Source: Epiperipatus broadwayi (taxonomy: Eukaryota; Onychophora; Udeonychophora; Euonychophora; Peripatidae). From it: a stretch of 64,000 bases of DNA. The position numbers and the translations under genes are program-made. The notes under the pieces are model-generated. The model had not been told where the DNA came from. It did not search any database and saw only the letters and a program-made list of their open reading frames with translations. The DNA lies in NCBI GenBank assembly GCA_028023455.1, contig JAQFVV010012513.1:436001-500000 (forward strand), given 5' to 3'. Each line of letters opens with the position of its first letter. The stretch's first letter is position 1. Positions 26,023 through 37,659 of this stretch are shown one piece after another.

Positions 26023-26840
26023 GTTTTGTACTTTATAATAGTTCATATAATGAACCAAGATTTATAAAGAAGAAATTTGCATGTGGTTTGTTTTGGATAT
26101 ATATTGAAATGAACGGGCTGTTTTTAAAATAGAAGAGTGTGTTTATCTGTTAGTGATTTAATTTATTTAAATATATAGTTACTGATAGACTTAGGAATCT
26201 ACATTCCATTTTGCATTTAGTTGATTTCTTAAAACACTGTGATAATGTTATGAAACAATGCTGGAATAATTAATTGATAAATTTAAGAATACTTTACTCA
26301 CATAAAATCTAGGCAGATAAGTAATTAAAAAATAGAACAGAAAATTAAAATATAAAAATTAAACATTTTCATGCAGTACAATACATACTTTTTGAAATTA
26401 ATCTAAATATAAACTTTGTGCACTTCATTTATATCATTAGAATGTTTTTTTTATTTTTTATAAATAAATCTAAATATAAAACGTGTTGTTCATTTAGAAC
26501 TTTTATCTTCAGTTGTTGGTATTTTTAAAAAGTTGTCAACTTGTTGAGTTCTATAGAATTGTTTTAAATAATTATAACTATCAAGATTTCTATGGTAATT
26601 TCCAGTGGAAAAAAAAATTGCATTATCATTTTTTTTTTTTTTACAAGAAAACAAACTTCTGAACAATTATTCCAAACAAAAAATCTGCATGATGTTTTCG
26701 GTTATTTTTCATTCAATAGGTTGTTCAGGGTATGGAAGATAGCATTAGCACTGAATATTCTCATTATCTTGTTAATAAGATTTAATAATTGATATTATAT
26801 ATTGTTTTATATATATAATAAAAAATAAAAATGAGATAAT
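26023..26840. other. AT-rich spacer
   Basis: No gene recognised. Confidence 0.3.
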
Positions 26841-26844
26841 ATCC

Positions 26845-26983
26845 ATGTAAATAGATATAACCTTCAACCTTTGATGTTGCCAAGAAATTATCAATTACTA
26901 TTAATTAACAATCCATTATCAATTACCACTAATTGATCTTGATAACATCAAAAGTTAAAGGTTATTTAACTATTTACATGAAC
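26845..26983. repeat. Imperfect inverted repeat (MITE-like hairpin)
   Basis: The left arm CATGTAAATAG...ATAACCTTCAACCTTTGATG pairs with the right arm CATCAAAAGTTAAAGGTTAT...CTATTTACATG. The spacer itself carries a direct ATTATCAATTAC repeat. It looks like a small non-autonomous DNA element or foldback; no transposase is near. Confidence 0.6.
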
Positions 26984-27104
26984 TTTGTATCAAATGTGGG
27001 TTGGCATCTATGATGTAGAAAAAAAAATGTTATGGGAAAAATGTTTAGAACACATTGTTTAACTTTCTTTTGATTTGTTGTTGTTTCAAAGCCAATTCAT
27101 TTTT

Positions 27105-27190
27105 AATTGGAGCCACCATGCAAGCAAGTAGTTGGTTGCAGACGGTTGTGGGTTCGCATCCTGGCCGATGCTATGACATATGAACAATAT
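27105..27190 (+). mobile_element. tRNA-derived SINE, truncated copy S4
   Basis: Matches the middle and 3' half of the SINE at 37.26 kb (GCAAGCAAGTAGTTGGTTG, GTGGGTTCGCATCC, GATGCTATGACATATGA). The 5' tRNA-like A-box half is lost or decayed. I could not define a target duplication. Confidence 0.6.
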
Positions 27191-27344
27191 ATATATATAT
27201 TGGATAAGAAATAAAAAATTTGTAGCTGACAATTATTTTAGCCTTTTGTATTGGTTTTTTTTATATATATATATATGATTATATTTTTTCTCACTTTTTC
27301 AAAACCTAGTATACAGGTATAGTGTATATACTTAAGCTAGACAT

Positions 27345-27751
27345 AATTAAAGGAGATTGGAACACAGATTTTCAAACTACCGTCAGTCTTCTACTCTATC
27401 TTGTATAACAGATACACATGACCACATACATTTGAAAAAGAGCATGTATGGGTGCATGTGTATCAGTTATATAAGATAGAGTGATGACTGATGAGAGTTT
27501 GAAAATCAGTGTTCAATTGCTCTTTAATTATATCTAACTTAAGTATATGTATTATACACACATATTCATCTTGTATTCTGTCTTTCTCTCTTCTGTGCAT
27601 TTAAATTAACATATTAAGGTCCTGCATATGAGGGATAAATGTGAATATTTGCATCAACATGGGCTTAAGCACTCTATCATCAGATTTTCATTGATATGGA
27701 TGGCTGAAGAGTCTGGGAATAGAGAAGATTGAAGCCTATAACTGAGCACTG

Positions 27752-27760
<9 letters not shown>
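27345..27760. repeat. Family C divergent pair of tRNA-like ends plus partial body
   Basis: The minus-strand end at about 27350-27440 and the plus-strand end at about 27450-27550 mirror each other: TTGGAACACAGATTTTCAAAC against GTTTGAAAATCAGTGTTCAA. No hammerhead core remains between them. A further body fragment in minus orientation lies at 27640-27755. Confidence 0.5.
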
Positions 27761-27801
<41 letters not shown>

Positions 27802-27802
27802 A
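27755..27802. repeat. (AT)n microsatellite
   Basis: Uninterrupted AT dinucleotide run of about 45 bp. Confidence 0.95.
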
Positions 27803-29540
27803 ACCTGTTTACCCCGACTCTCCACATATCCACCATACAACTTGAACCTATCTTTAGCCTAACTCAAATTTCAAACAATAAATTATATAAAAGCATTAAT
27901 TCATGACACTCAATACTTGACTATAAATATCTATTATATAATATCTAGGGTAGATTTAAGAGACAGTTACAAAAGAGTTGTTTTAATAGTAATAAAATAC
28001 ATAAAATATACCTCCCAATGGCATATCGATTCCATTATATAAAAAAATAATAAAATCCAATATATTCTAACATCCTTCATAATAAATGCTACTACCCTAT
28101 GAATATCTCAAGGTCATTAATTATTCCCTACAATAAAACAATAATTCCTCCAATTGAATAATAAGAGGGATTTTACTAAGATCCAACTATCTTAATAATA
28201 ATCACCCCTAAGATTATTTTCTTATAACTAGCATATCTTTTTAACAACTAGAAGAAATTCCCAATTATTGCTTATTACCATAGAATTATGAATTAAGAAT
28301 ACTAATTATAAAATGAACTACTTTATGATCGCCATAAACTATATTCCTTAATCAAAAATAACTTTTCCCTTTTAATAATCTCAGCAAATTAATTAACCAC
28401 CTTACACTGTTTTATATTTCCTCTTAACTTAAAGTGTAAGCTATCTGAGGTATCTCTATACCAATCTCTCTGATAAACTCATATACTATCCTGAATTTAT
28501 TTTACAATGAATTCATATTAATTTTACAACAAATTCAATGTGACTTTAAAGATATATCAATTTCAGGTTAAAACTATGATCTTAAATATTATCATGTAAG
28601 TAATTATAATTTAATTTAATAAACAAATAATTTATCAAGATTTGTTCTTTATAATTTTCCCCATAATTTATGTATTTAGATATGACAGTGTTGGTAAAAT
28701 AATTCAGAGTAGAAACAAAGCCATTGGTCTACATTTGTATTAAAATATTTGTCTATTTAAACAAACAACAATAATCCATAACTAAATTTTACCCATTACA
28801 TATTATACAAAAAAAATATTAACATGGATAATATTATTAACATCTTTATACAACTATTTACATCAATGAGAACAATGCGGACTCTCTTCTGCTTAGCAAT
28901 TAAACTTTTAAATTACATTAATGTATTCTATTATATCAATTTACAATTAGTTATTACTAACATACATTGTATTTCTTTCTTGCTCCGGTTTTATAATAAT
29001 TTATTAGTTTTGAATGTGGGTTCAATTTTCAATTATTTTTATTAAGTACGCAATATATTATTCTTTTACTTCATTCCACATAATACAACTCTTTTATAAA
29101 TTTTGATATTTTTGTATGCATGTAAATCTTATTAACAACTACACTAAAACTTTGTCGTTATGTTGTTAGTTTTATAACATAAAAACTATAAGATTAACAC
29201 AAATAATAGAACCAAGATTAAACTACAATTTGATAATCATTTATTCCATTCATCTTTTTTTTTTCATCATTTATCTCAATTTATTTTCATCTGGTATCAA
29301 TTCAAAAATTACTTAAATATTACTTTGGTTTTGCATTTACTTCCATTTTATATTAAACAATTTTCCACACTTTAGATAAAATATTATAATACAACCAACT
29401 ATATTTGATGTTTACATTACTTTTCTTGATTATTTAAAAAATTCCCTAGATAAGAAACTGATTTTTAGTACAGTAAAATACTACCGATATGAAATGGAGG
29501 CATTATTTTCCTGTTAAATAAGATGTGCTCTCATGGCAAG
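27803..29540. other. AT-rich region without recognised features
   Basis: No gene, RNA or element recognised; open frames such as 28824-29045 are hydrophobic chance frames. Confidence 0.4.
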
Positions 29541-29549
29541 TAGTCATTT

Positions 29550-29745
29550 TCTCTTCATCATCATCATCAACCATTATCAATCCACTGCAGGATGAAGGTC
29601 TATCCAAGTTCAATCCATCTTTTCCGATCTTTAGCTTCTCTTCTCCACATCACCCCTGCACACTTTCTTATTTCATCCATCCATCTCACATGTGGTCTCT
29701 TTCTCTTCATAATGCTACCTTAATATCCAGGCTTTTACATTAAGC
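29550..29745 (-). pseudogene. LINE 3' end with (GAT)n tail
   Basis: On the minus strand the frame reads VRWMDEIRKCAGVMWRREA then AKDR and FILQWIDNG. This is the C-terminal tail of an arthropod RTE-like LINE (the family usually ends in a motif like AQDR...YVQQW). It finishes in a GAT trinucleotide tail at about 29553-29570. The element is 5'-truncated. A second copy lies on the plus strand at 43.73-43.99 kb. Confidence 0.8.
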
Positions 29746-30955
29746 TCTTATGGATCTTAACACCTCTGTTTTATGGAAATTCCTAACATTATGATATATA
29801 TATATATATGAGTGCCACTTATACCTCATCATATTTTCCTATCAGTTCTTCAGAAAAGTATAACTTAACCACATTAATTATATCCTGGAATGATAACTTA
29901 TCTAACTCTCAAAAGGTATTACTAACATCCATCATTACTATAAACCAGCATATCAGTATTACAATATTATTTCCCCATTAATTGTTTTCTTAATACTCTA
30001 ATGATGACGTGTTGCAAAACAATATATATATAACTTGACAATCGTCAATGTTTACTTCTTCTATTAAAACTGAGATCAAAACTTTTTTTTTTATATTTTA
30101 TCATTCACACATTTAATCCTTTCATATAGATATATAGATATATATTACTATTATAACTGCCATCTCTCGGTTCTAGTGTATGAAGTAATTAATAATTAAA
30201 GTATTATTTTACCCCATTTTCAATCTTCTCTTTTCCTCACGCCTCATAACGTTCTCATCTTAAGTATATTGTTTGAAATTATTAACTTAAAAACAAATAT
30301 TAAAATATAATACACATAATCATTTAACTTAATTAACTTAAGATTAACTTAACAATTAAGATACTGTTGGTAATTGTAGAACTAATTAATATCCAAAGAA
30401 AAAAAAATATTGTTTATTTTTTTTCTTTCCTCTTTGTGATTCCTTCTCACATACTTTAATATGAGTCAATACTTGTTTGCACTTTAGGACTTTAAAGTGT
30501 TAGGTTTGTTAGCAATTTCAAAGATCTTCTAACCCAACATTTTAAAATGGTGCGGTAATAATAATAAATTGAAATCTCTTTCAGACACTTTTCATTAGTT
30601 ATATGTAAGAATTTTTTATACACAACTATTAGAAAAATTGATGGAATCGGCGAATCAAACAATCAAGTCAAACATATATATTTAAATGTTAATCCTTTAA
30701 AATACCGATTACAAATAATTTTTACTTAAATCCTTCATTTTGTTTCTGTTTTATACAGAGATATACATAAATTGCTTGAAATTAAGTCTCCTAATATAAT
30801 TTGCAATCTATCTGACCGACCTAAGTTTATCATCTCTTCATGAATTCTCCAGCGTTTACCTTGTTTACTTTAATATAACTTGTAATGAATAAATAGACTT
30901 ATCTCGCCTGTATACTTTTATTTATTATTCAATAATAAATATCTATTACTCTATT
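29746..30955. other. AT-rich spacer
   Basis: No gene recognised. Confidence 0.35.
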
Positions 30956-30959
30956 CATT

Positions 30960-31510
30960 TGAATTAATACACTGTACAGACTTACACACACCTGCACATA
31001 TATAATGTAATATATAAGGGATTCGAACTCAGACTTTCACACGACCCTCAGCTCTCCATGCCATCTCATATTACTGACCCACCTGATCATACACATGTTG
31101 AAAAGATAAATAATCACAGTTGGTCCAGATTACTATCCTCACACATATATACAATCAGTGGTCAGCTTTATATTAAGATAGCCAATCTTCATACTTTAAT
31201 GGACAGGCTTCAAACTACTCCAACCCACAATTCTTCAGCCATCCATTTCATTGAAAATCTGATGATGGGACGTTTAAAGCCATTGTTAATGCCAATGTTG
31301 TCATCCTACCCATGTTGACCATTTAATCATTCTGACCCCTCATGAACTAGAGAATAATCCATTTACATACATATATGCGAGGGATGGGCAGACGTTTAAC
31401 ACATTATTTTTATATGTAAATTAATACACTGTACAGGCTTCACACACCTGCACATATATATTGTAATATATAACGGATTCAAACTCAGACTTTCACACGA
31501 CCCTCAGCTC
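30960..31510. repeat. Family C body between two 95-bp direct repeats
   Basis: Positions about 30965-31060 and 31420-31515 are near-identical direct repeats (TTAATACACTGTACAG, CTGCACATATATA, ACTTTCACACGACCCTCAGC). The sequence between them is a family C body on the minus strand that includes AGTTGGTCCAGA but lacks the CUGAUGA core. Direct repeats around a body fit a partial tandem dimer. Confidence 0.6.
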
Positions 31511-31514
31511 TTCA

Positions 31515-32000
31515 TACATCTATCATTCAATAGTAATATTATATTTTTAATTTGAACAATATAAGTTACTTTAACTAATAGCACATTATTTTCTTCAACT
31601 TCTTTCTATTATGCATTATATTAAAGTTTTATACCCTTTTCTTGCTTAACTCATGAAAGTTAGCTATTCTGATCTTGGTTTGGGTTTTTTTTTTTTAAAT
31701 TAAACTATCACTTAAGTTTTTTTTTTTAATAAGTAAATAAAGCAGAAATAAACTGGAAATGTTTAGCTTACGTGAATGATTGTCCACTTTTAAAATTACT
31801 TGTACCAAATTATTTTTATCCTTCTCCATTTTTCTGTTTATAATAATAATATCTACTGGCAACTTTTTATGTATTAGCATTTGGAATTGTAAATCGATTT
31901 TCCCAAGATGAAGAAATTGGTTTAGATTATTTCATCATCTTGTTGAACTTCTTTTAAACACTTTATTTTTATTCTATTAAAATTGATTACTGTGGTATAA
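31515..32000. other. AT-rich spacer
   Basis: No gene recognised. Confidence 0.35.
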
Positions 32001-32020
32001 AATAAAATATTTTATAATTT

Positions 32021-32123
32021 TTTTTCTCATGTGTCATAGCATCAGCTGGGAAGCGGACCCGCTAACCCGGAACAACCGCTTGTAAAGCAGCTGTCGCTGA
32101 CCTCTCGACCACCAATGCTTGAC
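32021..32123 (-). mobile_element. tRNA-derived SINE, copy S3
   Basis: Minus-strand copy of the SINE at 639: TCAAGCATTGGTGGTCGAGA at its start, ending in GCTATGACACATGAG and a short A-run (T-run on the plus strand at 32017-32025). It is flanked by a 16-bp direct repeat, AAATATTTTATAATTT, at 32005-32020 and 32124-32139, a long target-site duplication typical of LINE-driven insertion. Confidence 0.88.
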
Positions 32124-32136
32124 AAATATTTTATAA

Positions 32137-32205
32137 TTTAGATAAATTTTACCAATATTTTATACCACAATTTAGATAAATTTTACCAATATTTTATACC
32201 ACCAT
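32137..32205 (+). repeat. Short tandem duplication beside SINE S3
   Basis: About two copies of a 36-38 bp unit containing TTAGATAAATTTTACCAAT. It begins within the target-site duplication of the SINE. Confidence 0.7.
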
Positions 32206-32645
32206 TTAATTTACTTACTGGTTTCATTTTTTTTTTATCTTCCATCGTCTGCTACTTCTATCAAAATTCCCTCCAACATGACGTGAAAAAACTCCTTAAC
32301 TCTGATTGGTCGATAATTGGAAAGTTGTCTCTTATTTACATAATATTCTTTGTGTTAAAATTTAACATCCAAAAGGAAATAAAAAAATAATAATTATTTT
32401 AAAACTGATTAAATTTCAACGTTTTAATTGAAATTTAAAATAATTTATTTATTCAGCTTTATAGAATTATTTTAACAAAATATTTAAAATCAATGATTTT
32501 TTTTATTATTAACATTTACATACCAGATATATAAAATAAAACAATTACGAATAAAAAATGTATATTTATAATCTCTTTTAAAGTCTCTATTAAAAGTTAC
32601 TTATTAAAATGTTAATGCCACTTGTCTTTAAAATTTAAATTTTTG
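32206..32645. other. AT-rich spacer
   Basis: No gene recognised. Confidence 0.35.
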
Positions 32646-32649
32646 GACT

Positions 32650-32850
32650 ATTAAATAGTGGACCAACTAAAAGGTCACAATATATACATGTGAAAATGAT
32701 AATCTGAATCATTTGAAAGTGCCGGTTCAGCAAGAAATACGTCCATTGGAAATCATTTATACATGTATGTGGTCATAGGTATCAGTTATATAGGATAGAG
32801 TGCATGACTGACGGGAGCTTGAAAGTCTGAGTTCAAATCCCTTTAAAGAT
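32650..32850 (+). repeat. Family C repeat with decayed hammerhead core and tRNA-like end
   Basis: Positions about 32689-32755 align with family C: GUGCCGGUUCAGCA then GAAAUACGUC and UUGG, but CUGAUGA has decayed to UUUGAAA. The downstream part has an A-box-like TATCAGTTATATAGGATAG and a B-box-like GAGTTCAAATCCC (about 32830), ending the element. Confidence 0.6.
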
Positions 32851-33525
32851 AATAATAATAAAAATTTGAAACAAAGCTGGCAATTACAAGTAATAAGACG
32901 TTTGAAATTATACATTTAATTTATAAATTGATTTGTAAGTCAATATTAGGTACTATTATGAGAAATCAATTTTCTAAAGAAAACTTACAAGAGAACATCC
33001 CCCCCCCCCCCTTTCCTTTTTTTCAATAACGAGTAAAAAATTGAAAAGCCAAATAATACTAAAAGTTCAAAACAAACATATCAATGACAAATAATAAGAG
33101 GCTTTAAATCATACATTGAATTTATACATTAATTTGTAAATCAGTATTCTCTACAATTACAAGAAATCACCACCCACCCCCCAAAAAAATATTGATTACT
33201 TGTTCCAGTAAACTTAAAATCAAATGTAGATACCCAAATCTATCAGTAACAATATATATATATCTCCAAAAACTGTTATATGATATAACCAATGAGTGTT
33301 CTTGTTAAATCAAATTTTCATGTTATAATATATTATAAAAATTCAGCCAATCACCTCCCAGGGCAATTATTTCCAAGCCAATGACATTCATCTTGGAAAT
33401 TGTATTTACATTTTGGACTATTTCCATCATCTTAAGTATAATTTTCTTTAAATATTCCAATTACATTTAACTATTAATAATAGCATACAGGTTAGGATAT
33501 GCACAAAATTTTGAATAGTATTATT
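32851..33525. other. AT-rich spacer with a poly(C) run
   Basis: Twelve C residues at about 33000-33011. A loose duplication joins 32870-32990 with 33060-33180 (TTTGAAATTATACA and TTTATAAATTGATTTGTAA blocks). Confidence 0.4.
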
Positions 33526-33529
33526 CTCT

Positions 33530-33960
33530 CTTTTTAGATAGTGCTGGCCTGACCATTGACAGTACTTCCATGAGAATCAAACCTGGACCCTTGATTCTTG
33601 AATATTGAATTTTAAGATAATGCTCTAACCAACCGAGTCATCCTTTGTTAGAGTGTTACCTTAAATTCAATATTCAAGAATCTAAAAGTGTAGATTTGAT
33701 TACCATGCTAGTACTGTCACTTGTCAGACCAATAACATCTGAAAAAGAGAAAATAATACTTCTTGAACTGTTATGCATATACTAACCTGTGTGCTATTAC
33801 TAACAGTTGAAAGTAATTGAAAATTTTAAATAAAGTTATTTATTTTAAAGACTTTCAATACTTAATATTAGATGATGGAAATAGTCCAATATATCAATAC
33901 AATTAAAATATCAATATCACAAAACTTCAGGAACATACTCATCTTAGAAGGAATTGCCAA
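33530..33960. repeat. Family D divergent pair
   Basis: The minus-strand copy (33645-33535) and the plus-strand copy (33648-33960) meet at their tRNA-like heads. The minus head reads ACTCGGTTGGTTAGAGCATT and then CCAGGTTTGATTCTC, which are good A- and B-box matches. The plus copy carries a decayed hammerhead-like part (CTGAAAA at about 33738, GAACTGTTATGC) and the family D tail. Confidence 0.65.
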
Positions 33961-34840
33961 ACATTAACATTGAAACAGCCATATCTCAACTATACAAGCA
34001 TTAAGCCAACGACTCATTAGATATTTTAAGTATGAATAAATTTTGATATCATTTTTAAATATTAATAAATAAACTTAAGATAAAATTTAAGAACTCAAAA
34101 TTATTAACACTGTATAAAGAAATTAATTGATTTGGGAATGATTAGCTCAATGTTTACATTAAATAATCATTTGAAAGTTTGATTTAATAGGCAAATTTTT
34201 TGGCTGTATTGTTTAGAGATATTTAAAGAGAACTTTATTTAAATTCAAATTTAGTAGTGTGATTATTCGATTTTAAATATATATGTATATTAGACGTTAA
34301 TTCAAAAGTGCCAAATTTCTGCACCCACACGATTAACCTTATTCTCTTCAGATAAATATATTAATATTATTATTAAAAACATTTATTAAACTAGATATTA
34401 TCATATCATTCCTAGCCCAGATCTAAATTTTAAACCTCAGATATGAATCTATCCCAAGATGTTTTAAATTAAACATCAATATATGGAATAATTAATCCAA
34501 TGTCATTTTTGAAAGTTCTATGTTACCTTCTTCAGTACCCTTTTTTAGATTACTTAAAACTTAAATTCCACCTCATATTATTGAAATATATAAATAAAGA
34601 CACCTGAAAAAAACAAATTGTTATATTTTCATTTATCATTGTCAAACTCCCTCCACTCACAACTTTGACGTCATCCATTTCAGATAAATACCCTAATGAT
34701 TATTACTAATCATTTTTGAAACTAGAGATTATCTCTAGCACAGATATAAACTTTAAACCTCAGTTAAAGATTAATATATCTGATTTTTTTTTTAAAATTA
34801 CATACACGGAGTTATTCACCTTTCTCTGTCCCGTATGTAA
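33961..34840. other. AT-rich spacer
   Basis: No gene recognised. Confidence 0.35.
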
Positions 34841-34920
34841 TATCTTTATAGATATAATAAACATCTCCACACTTCCCCATTCTTTTCAAATTCATATAAA
34901 TAAAGATATAATAAAAGACA

Positions 34921-34979
34921 AATGACCCCCAAGATGCATTTCATACTGAACCAACACTCATCAGTTGGTCCAGGTCACT
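34921..34979 (-). ncRNA. Type I hammerhead ribozyme motif, best copy (family C)
   Basis: Minus strand, 59 nt. Stem I outer helix AGUGACC/GGUCAUU and inner helix CCAA/UUGG are separated by an internal loop (UGGA against G). The core CUGAUGA is intact. Stem II is GUGUU/AGUAU with loop GGUUC (wobble pairs included). GAAA is intact, and stem III is the palindrome AUGCAU with no loop, followed by C. Predicted self-cleavage is after the C at 34933. An internal loop in stem I facing the stem II loop is the known arrangement for the tertiary contact of natural type I hammerheads. The weak stem III suggests it would work best as a dimer. Activity is inferred, not shown. Confidence 0.75.
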
Positions 34980-35043
34980 ATGAAAATGTAACAAGTTACT
35001 CTAGATAAATACTTTGCATATAATAGAGATATATAGGAGAAAT

Positions 35044-35101
35044 AGTGACCTGGGCCAACTGATGAGTGCTGGTTCAGCACAAAATGCATCTTGGGGGGCA
35101 T
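35044..35101 (+). ncRNA. Hammerhead motif with G12 mutated (family C)
   Basis: CUGAUGA at 35059-35065, a perfect GUGCU/AGCAC stem II with loop GGUUC, AUGCAU plus C for stem III and the cleavage site, and CCAA/UUGG for inner stem I. The conserved GAAA is AAAA here (35081-35084). Loss of G12 should abolish cleavage, so this copy is probably a dead sister of the 34921-34979 copy. Confidence 0.7.
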
Positions 35102-35244
35102 TTGTCTTTTATTATATCTTTATTTATATGAATTTGAAAAGAATGGGGAAGTGTGGAGGTGTTTATTATATCTAAAAAGACAAATGCCTTTAAGATGCAT
35201 TTCATGCTGAGCCAGCATTCTTTAGTTGGTCCAGATAATTTTTT

Positions 35245-35460
35245 TTTACAAATATCTTAATTGTTTATTTATTGTGTGTCAAAATCAAATGGCCATGATT
35301 GTCAAGGTCAAAATGTTTGCATTCCCAACTTCGATAACATCTTTATTGGATAAATAGAATTATTTTTCCTAATCTACGGGTGCGTGTGTTATGTATATAT
35401 GTATGTATGTGTGTACTTTAAAAGCAGTTTCACACAAAACACAAATTATAATTTAGGCCC
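35245..35460. other. Spacer
   Basis: No gene recognised. Confidence 0.3.
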
Positions 35461-35499
35461 GCCAATGCTAGGCATTAATAATAATTAGCTAATATGTAG

Positions 35500-35815
35500 A
35501 TTTAAGTATTGGACACTTGAGTCAAATTTTTTGATTTTCTACTCAAAATAAACATGAAGTCATTACCAACATTATATTTTATGAGATATAAGAGAAACAT
35601 ACTTAGCATTGACACTATATGTGAGTTGTGCTGCAGATCAAAAGAGAACCAAAAACATATATTCTTTGAATGTAGTAGCCTACAATACACTCGATTTTAT
35701 ATTACAAAAATTGGTCAGAAAAAGAATGCCACTATAAGTTCAATTACAGAGTCTTTTCCAAATGCCTGCTTCACAGAAATAAGAAGTACTACATTTATAC
35801 TATATGTATTATGAC
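35500..35815 (+). pseudogene. LINE C-terminal fragment with CCHC-type finger
   Basis: The plus-strand frame 35554-35814 contains LPTLYFMRYKRN and CELCCRSKENQKHIFFEC, the same finger and spacing as the fragment at 15.2-15.6 kb (CKLCYLPEETTRHVALEC). It is a truncated non-LTR copy of the same or a sister family in the opposite orientation. Confidence 0.6.
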
Positions 35816-35819
35816 GTAC

Positions 35820-36610
35820 TAGGTACACTTATCTTTACAATAGTAATGCAATAAATTTTAATACATTTAAAAACAAATTAGCGACAATAAAACAAAGAGA
35901 TTAAAAAAATCATCCTATCAGACATTTTCGCATCCACTTGGTCACTTGTCCATCAGTGCTATTTTATTATAAATGTTTTTAATAATAGTATAATTCAATG
36001 AATGCTATTGAAAATACTTATGGTATTCTTTGATTATTTTTTTTCTTTTAAACTCAAATATATATATATTCCCATTAAACTGAAATATATGTATATATAT
36101 TTTTCCTTGAATAAAGTTCCTTCTAAAACATATAGTATCTCAATTCTATTAATTGTTTTAATGTATGAATTATGGGTAATCTTCTCTAAAGGTTTATAAA
36201 ATCAAAACTAAGCACGTGATTTATCACCAGAGATATCTTAGTTTACGATCTTAACAACAACTTGTTAAGATTAATGTTGTTCAAGACTTGTGATCAGAAT
36301 ATTTCAAAACTAAAATTAATTACTAATTACCTTTTAAGCTTTTATAACATATTAAGTAAATGGCTAAGCAAAATCATTTTGATATTTTAATATAGTACAA
36401 GACTTGCCTTTTATTACGATTCCAGTATTCAAATCCTTCATTACGTAAAAGTTCACATTACTTCATTTCGTTATTGTTTCCTTTTCAGTTCTGTGTTAGA
36501 AACTAGTTTAAAAATATAACCAGTTATTTCGTTATTTATAATGGAATTTTATTTTTCCTTTTTGCAGTGGAAAGCGGAAGTTTTTTTTTTTATGTTTAAA
36601 TGTCTTTTCT
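35820..36610. other. AT-rich spacer
   Basis: No gene recognised. Confidence 0.35.
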
Positions 36611-36612
36611 GA

Positions 36613-37173
36613 AATGGATGTCTTAGAAAAGTAAGTGTGAAAATTGAATTAATTCAGTTACAAGAATACTATAATCGCATAAAAAATTTAACTTTATGAG
36701 TTTAAACATAAGTATGAAATGATGTTTTATTCACATCCCGATATTCTGTATATATATATGTGTGTGTGTTTATGTTACTTAAGAATATTATTTGCAGTTG
36801 AATCTATTTTTCAAAAGATGTTAAGTAAGATAAAGTTTTTAACTAAACATTTTAAAAATAAATATAGATTAACAGGTTGAAGAATCAAACTCTACTCATT
36901 ATATATATTTAAGATATTTAAACCTGCTTAATGCATGAGACTGTACAAATCAAAGTCCATGGCTCGCCGTTCAGCTCTATTATTTCCGATGGGTCGCACT
37001 TCTCACGAATTTGTGAACAATCGATTATTTATTTAAACAGTCAATCTTTCGATCAAAAAATGTTTAATTTAATAATTGCCAAAATGAACCAGATCGACCT
37101 TAACAGAAATATCTACTAAGACTCATTATTTATTTTAGCGTTGAGCCAGATTCAAAGAAGTCAAAGAAAAAGT
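36613..37173 (+). CDS. Speculative two-exon micro-gene
   Basis: ATGGATGTCTTAGAAAA is followed directly by GTAAGTGTG, a near-ideal splice donor (about 36630). About 510 bp further on, TTTATTTTAG at about 37128-37137 is a good acceptor. Joining them gives a 17-residue peptide ending in a lysine-rich tail (MDVLENVEPDSKKSKKK). The intron holds a 62-codon ATG frame (36931-37119) that is less AT-rich than its surroundings. I do not recognise either sequence. It may be the 5' or 3' part of a larger gene or a chance pairing of splice signals. Confidence 0.2.
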
Positions 37174-37264
37174 AATTTGTTATAGAATGAAATGTCAAAA
37201 ATGTAGACTAACGTTTTAAAAAGGTGTTGTAGTATTGTCTTAATCTTATCTCAAAAATGGACGT

Positions 37265-37369
37265 CAAGCGTTGTTAGCCGAGAGGTCATCGCACCCGCCT
37301 TGCAAGCAAGTAGTTGGTTGCAGACGGGTGTGGGTTCCCGTCTCGGCAGATGCTATGACATATGAGAAA
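37265..37369 (+). mobile_element. tRNA-derived SINE, copy S2
   Basis: Starts TCAAGCGTTGTTAGCCGAGA and ends GATGCTATGACATATGAG with an A-run. Flanked by the 12-bp duplication AAAAATGGACGT at 37253-37264 and 37370-37381. The A-box-like TTAGCCGAGAGG and B-box-like GTGGGTTCCCGTC are visible. Close to S4 at 27.1 kb in the middle segment. Confidence 0.85.
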
Positions 37370-37381
37370 AAAAATGGACGT

Positions 37382-37655
37382 GTCAAATTATAGAGCTCTC
37401 TAAATCGGACTCGAATACAATCAAGTTAATATATGATTTCCACTCCTTATTTCCACATATGAGCATAAACCAAAGTTTATAACAATTGAAAGCTTAAGGA
37501 ATAGATGGTTTATTATTCTTTATTGTTAATTGACGAATATCATATATATATAGTCTCAGAGATATGGTTGCTTCTGTATAAATTTAATATACATTATTTA
37601 ATTCTAAGGCAGTATATAACATGCTTATATTGAATCTTTCTTATAATGTAAGTAG
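37382..37655. other. Spacer
   Basis: No gene recognised. Confidence 0.3.
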
Positions 37656-37659
37656 AGGG

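Larger units (their letters stand above)
34846..35240. repeat. Family C palindrome with three hammerhead copies
   Basis: Arms 34846-34979 (minus) and 35044-35176 (plus) are near-perfect inverted copies around a 64-bp AT-rich centre, and a third, minus-strand copy follows at 35181-35234. All three keep a hammerhead fold; see the separate entry for the best copy. Stem II reads GUGUU/AGUAU, GUGCU/AGCAC and AUGCU/AGCAU in the three copies, so changes on one side are matched by changes or wobbles on the other. Confidence 0.85.

Noticed and set aside
28824-29045. Membrane-protein-like open frame
   Set aside because: Hydrophobic residues are what T-rich codons give by chance; no start context, homology or neighbours support it.
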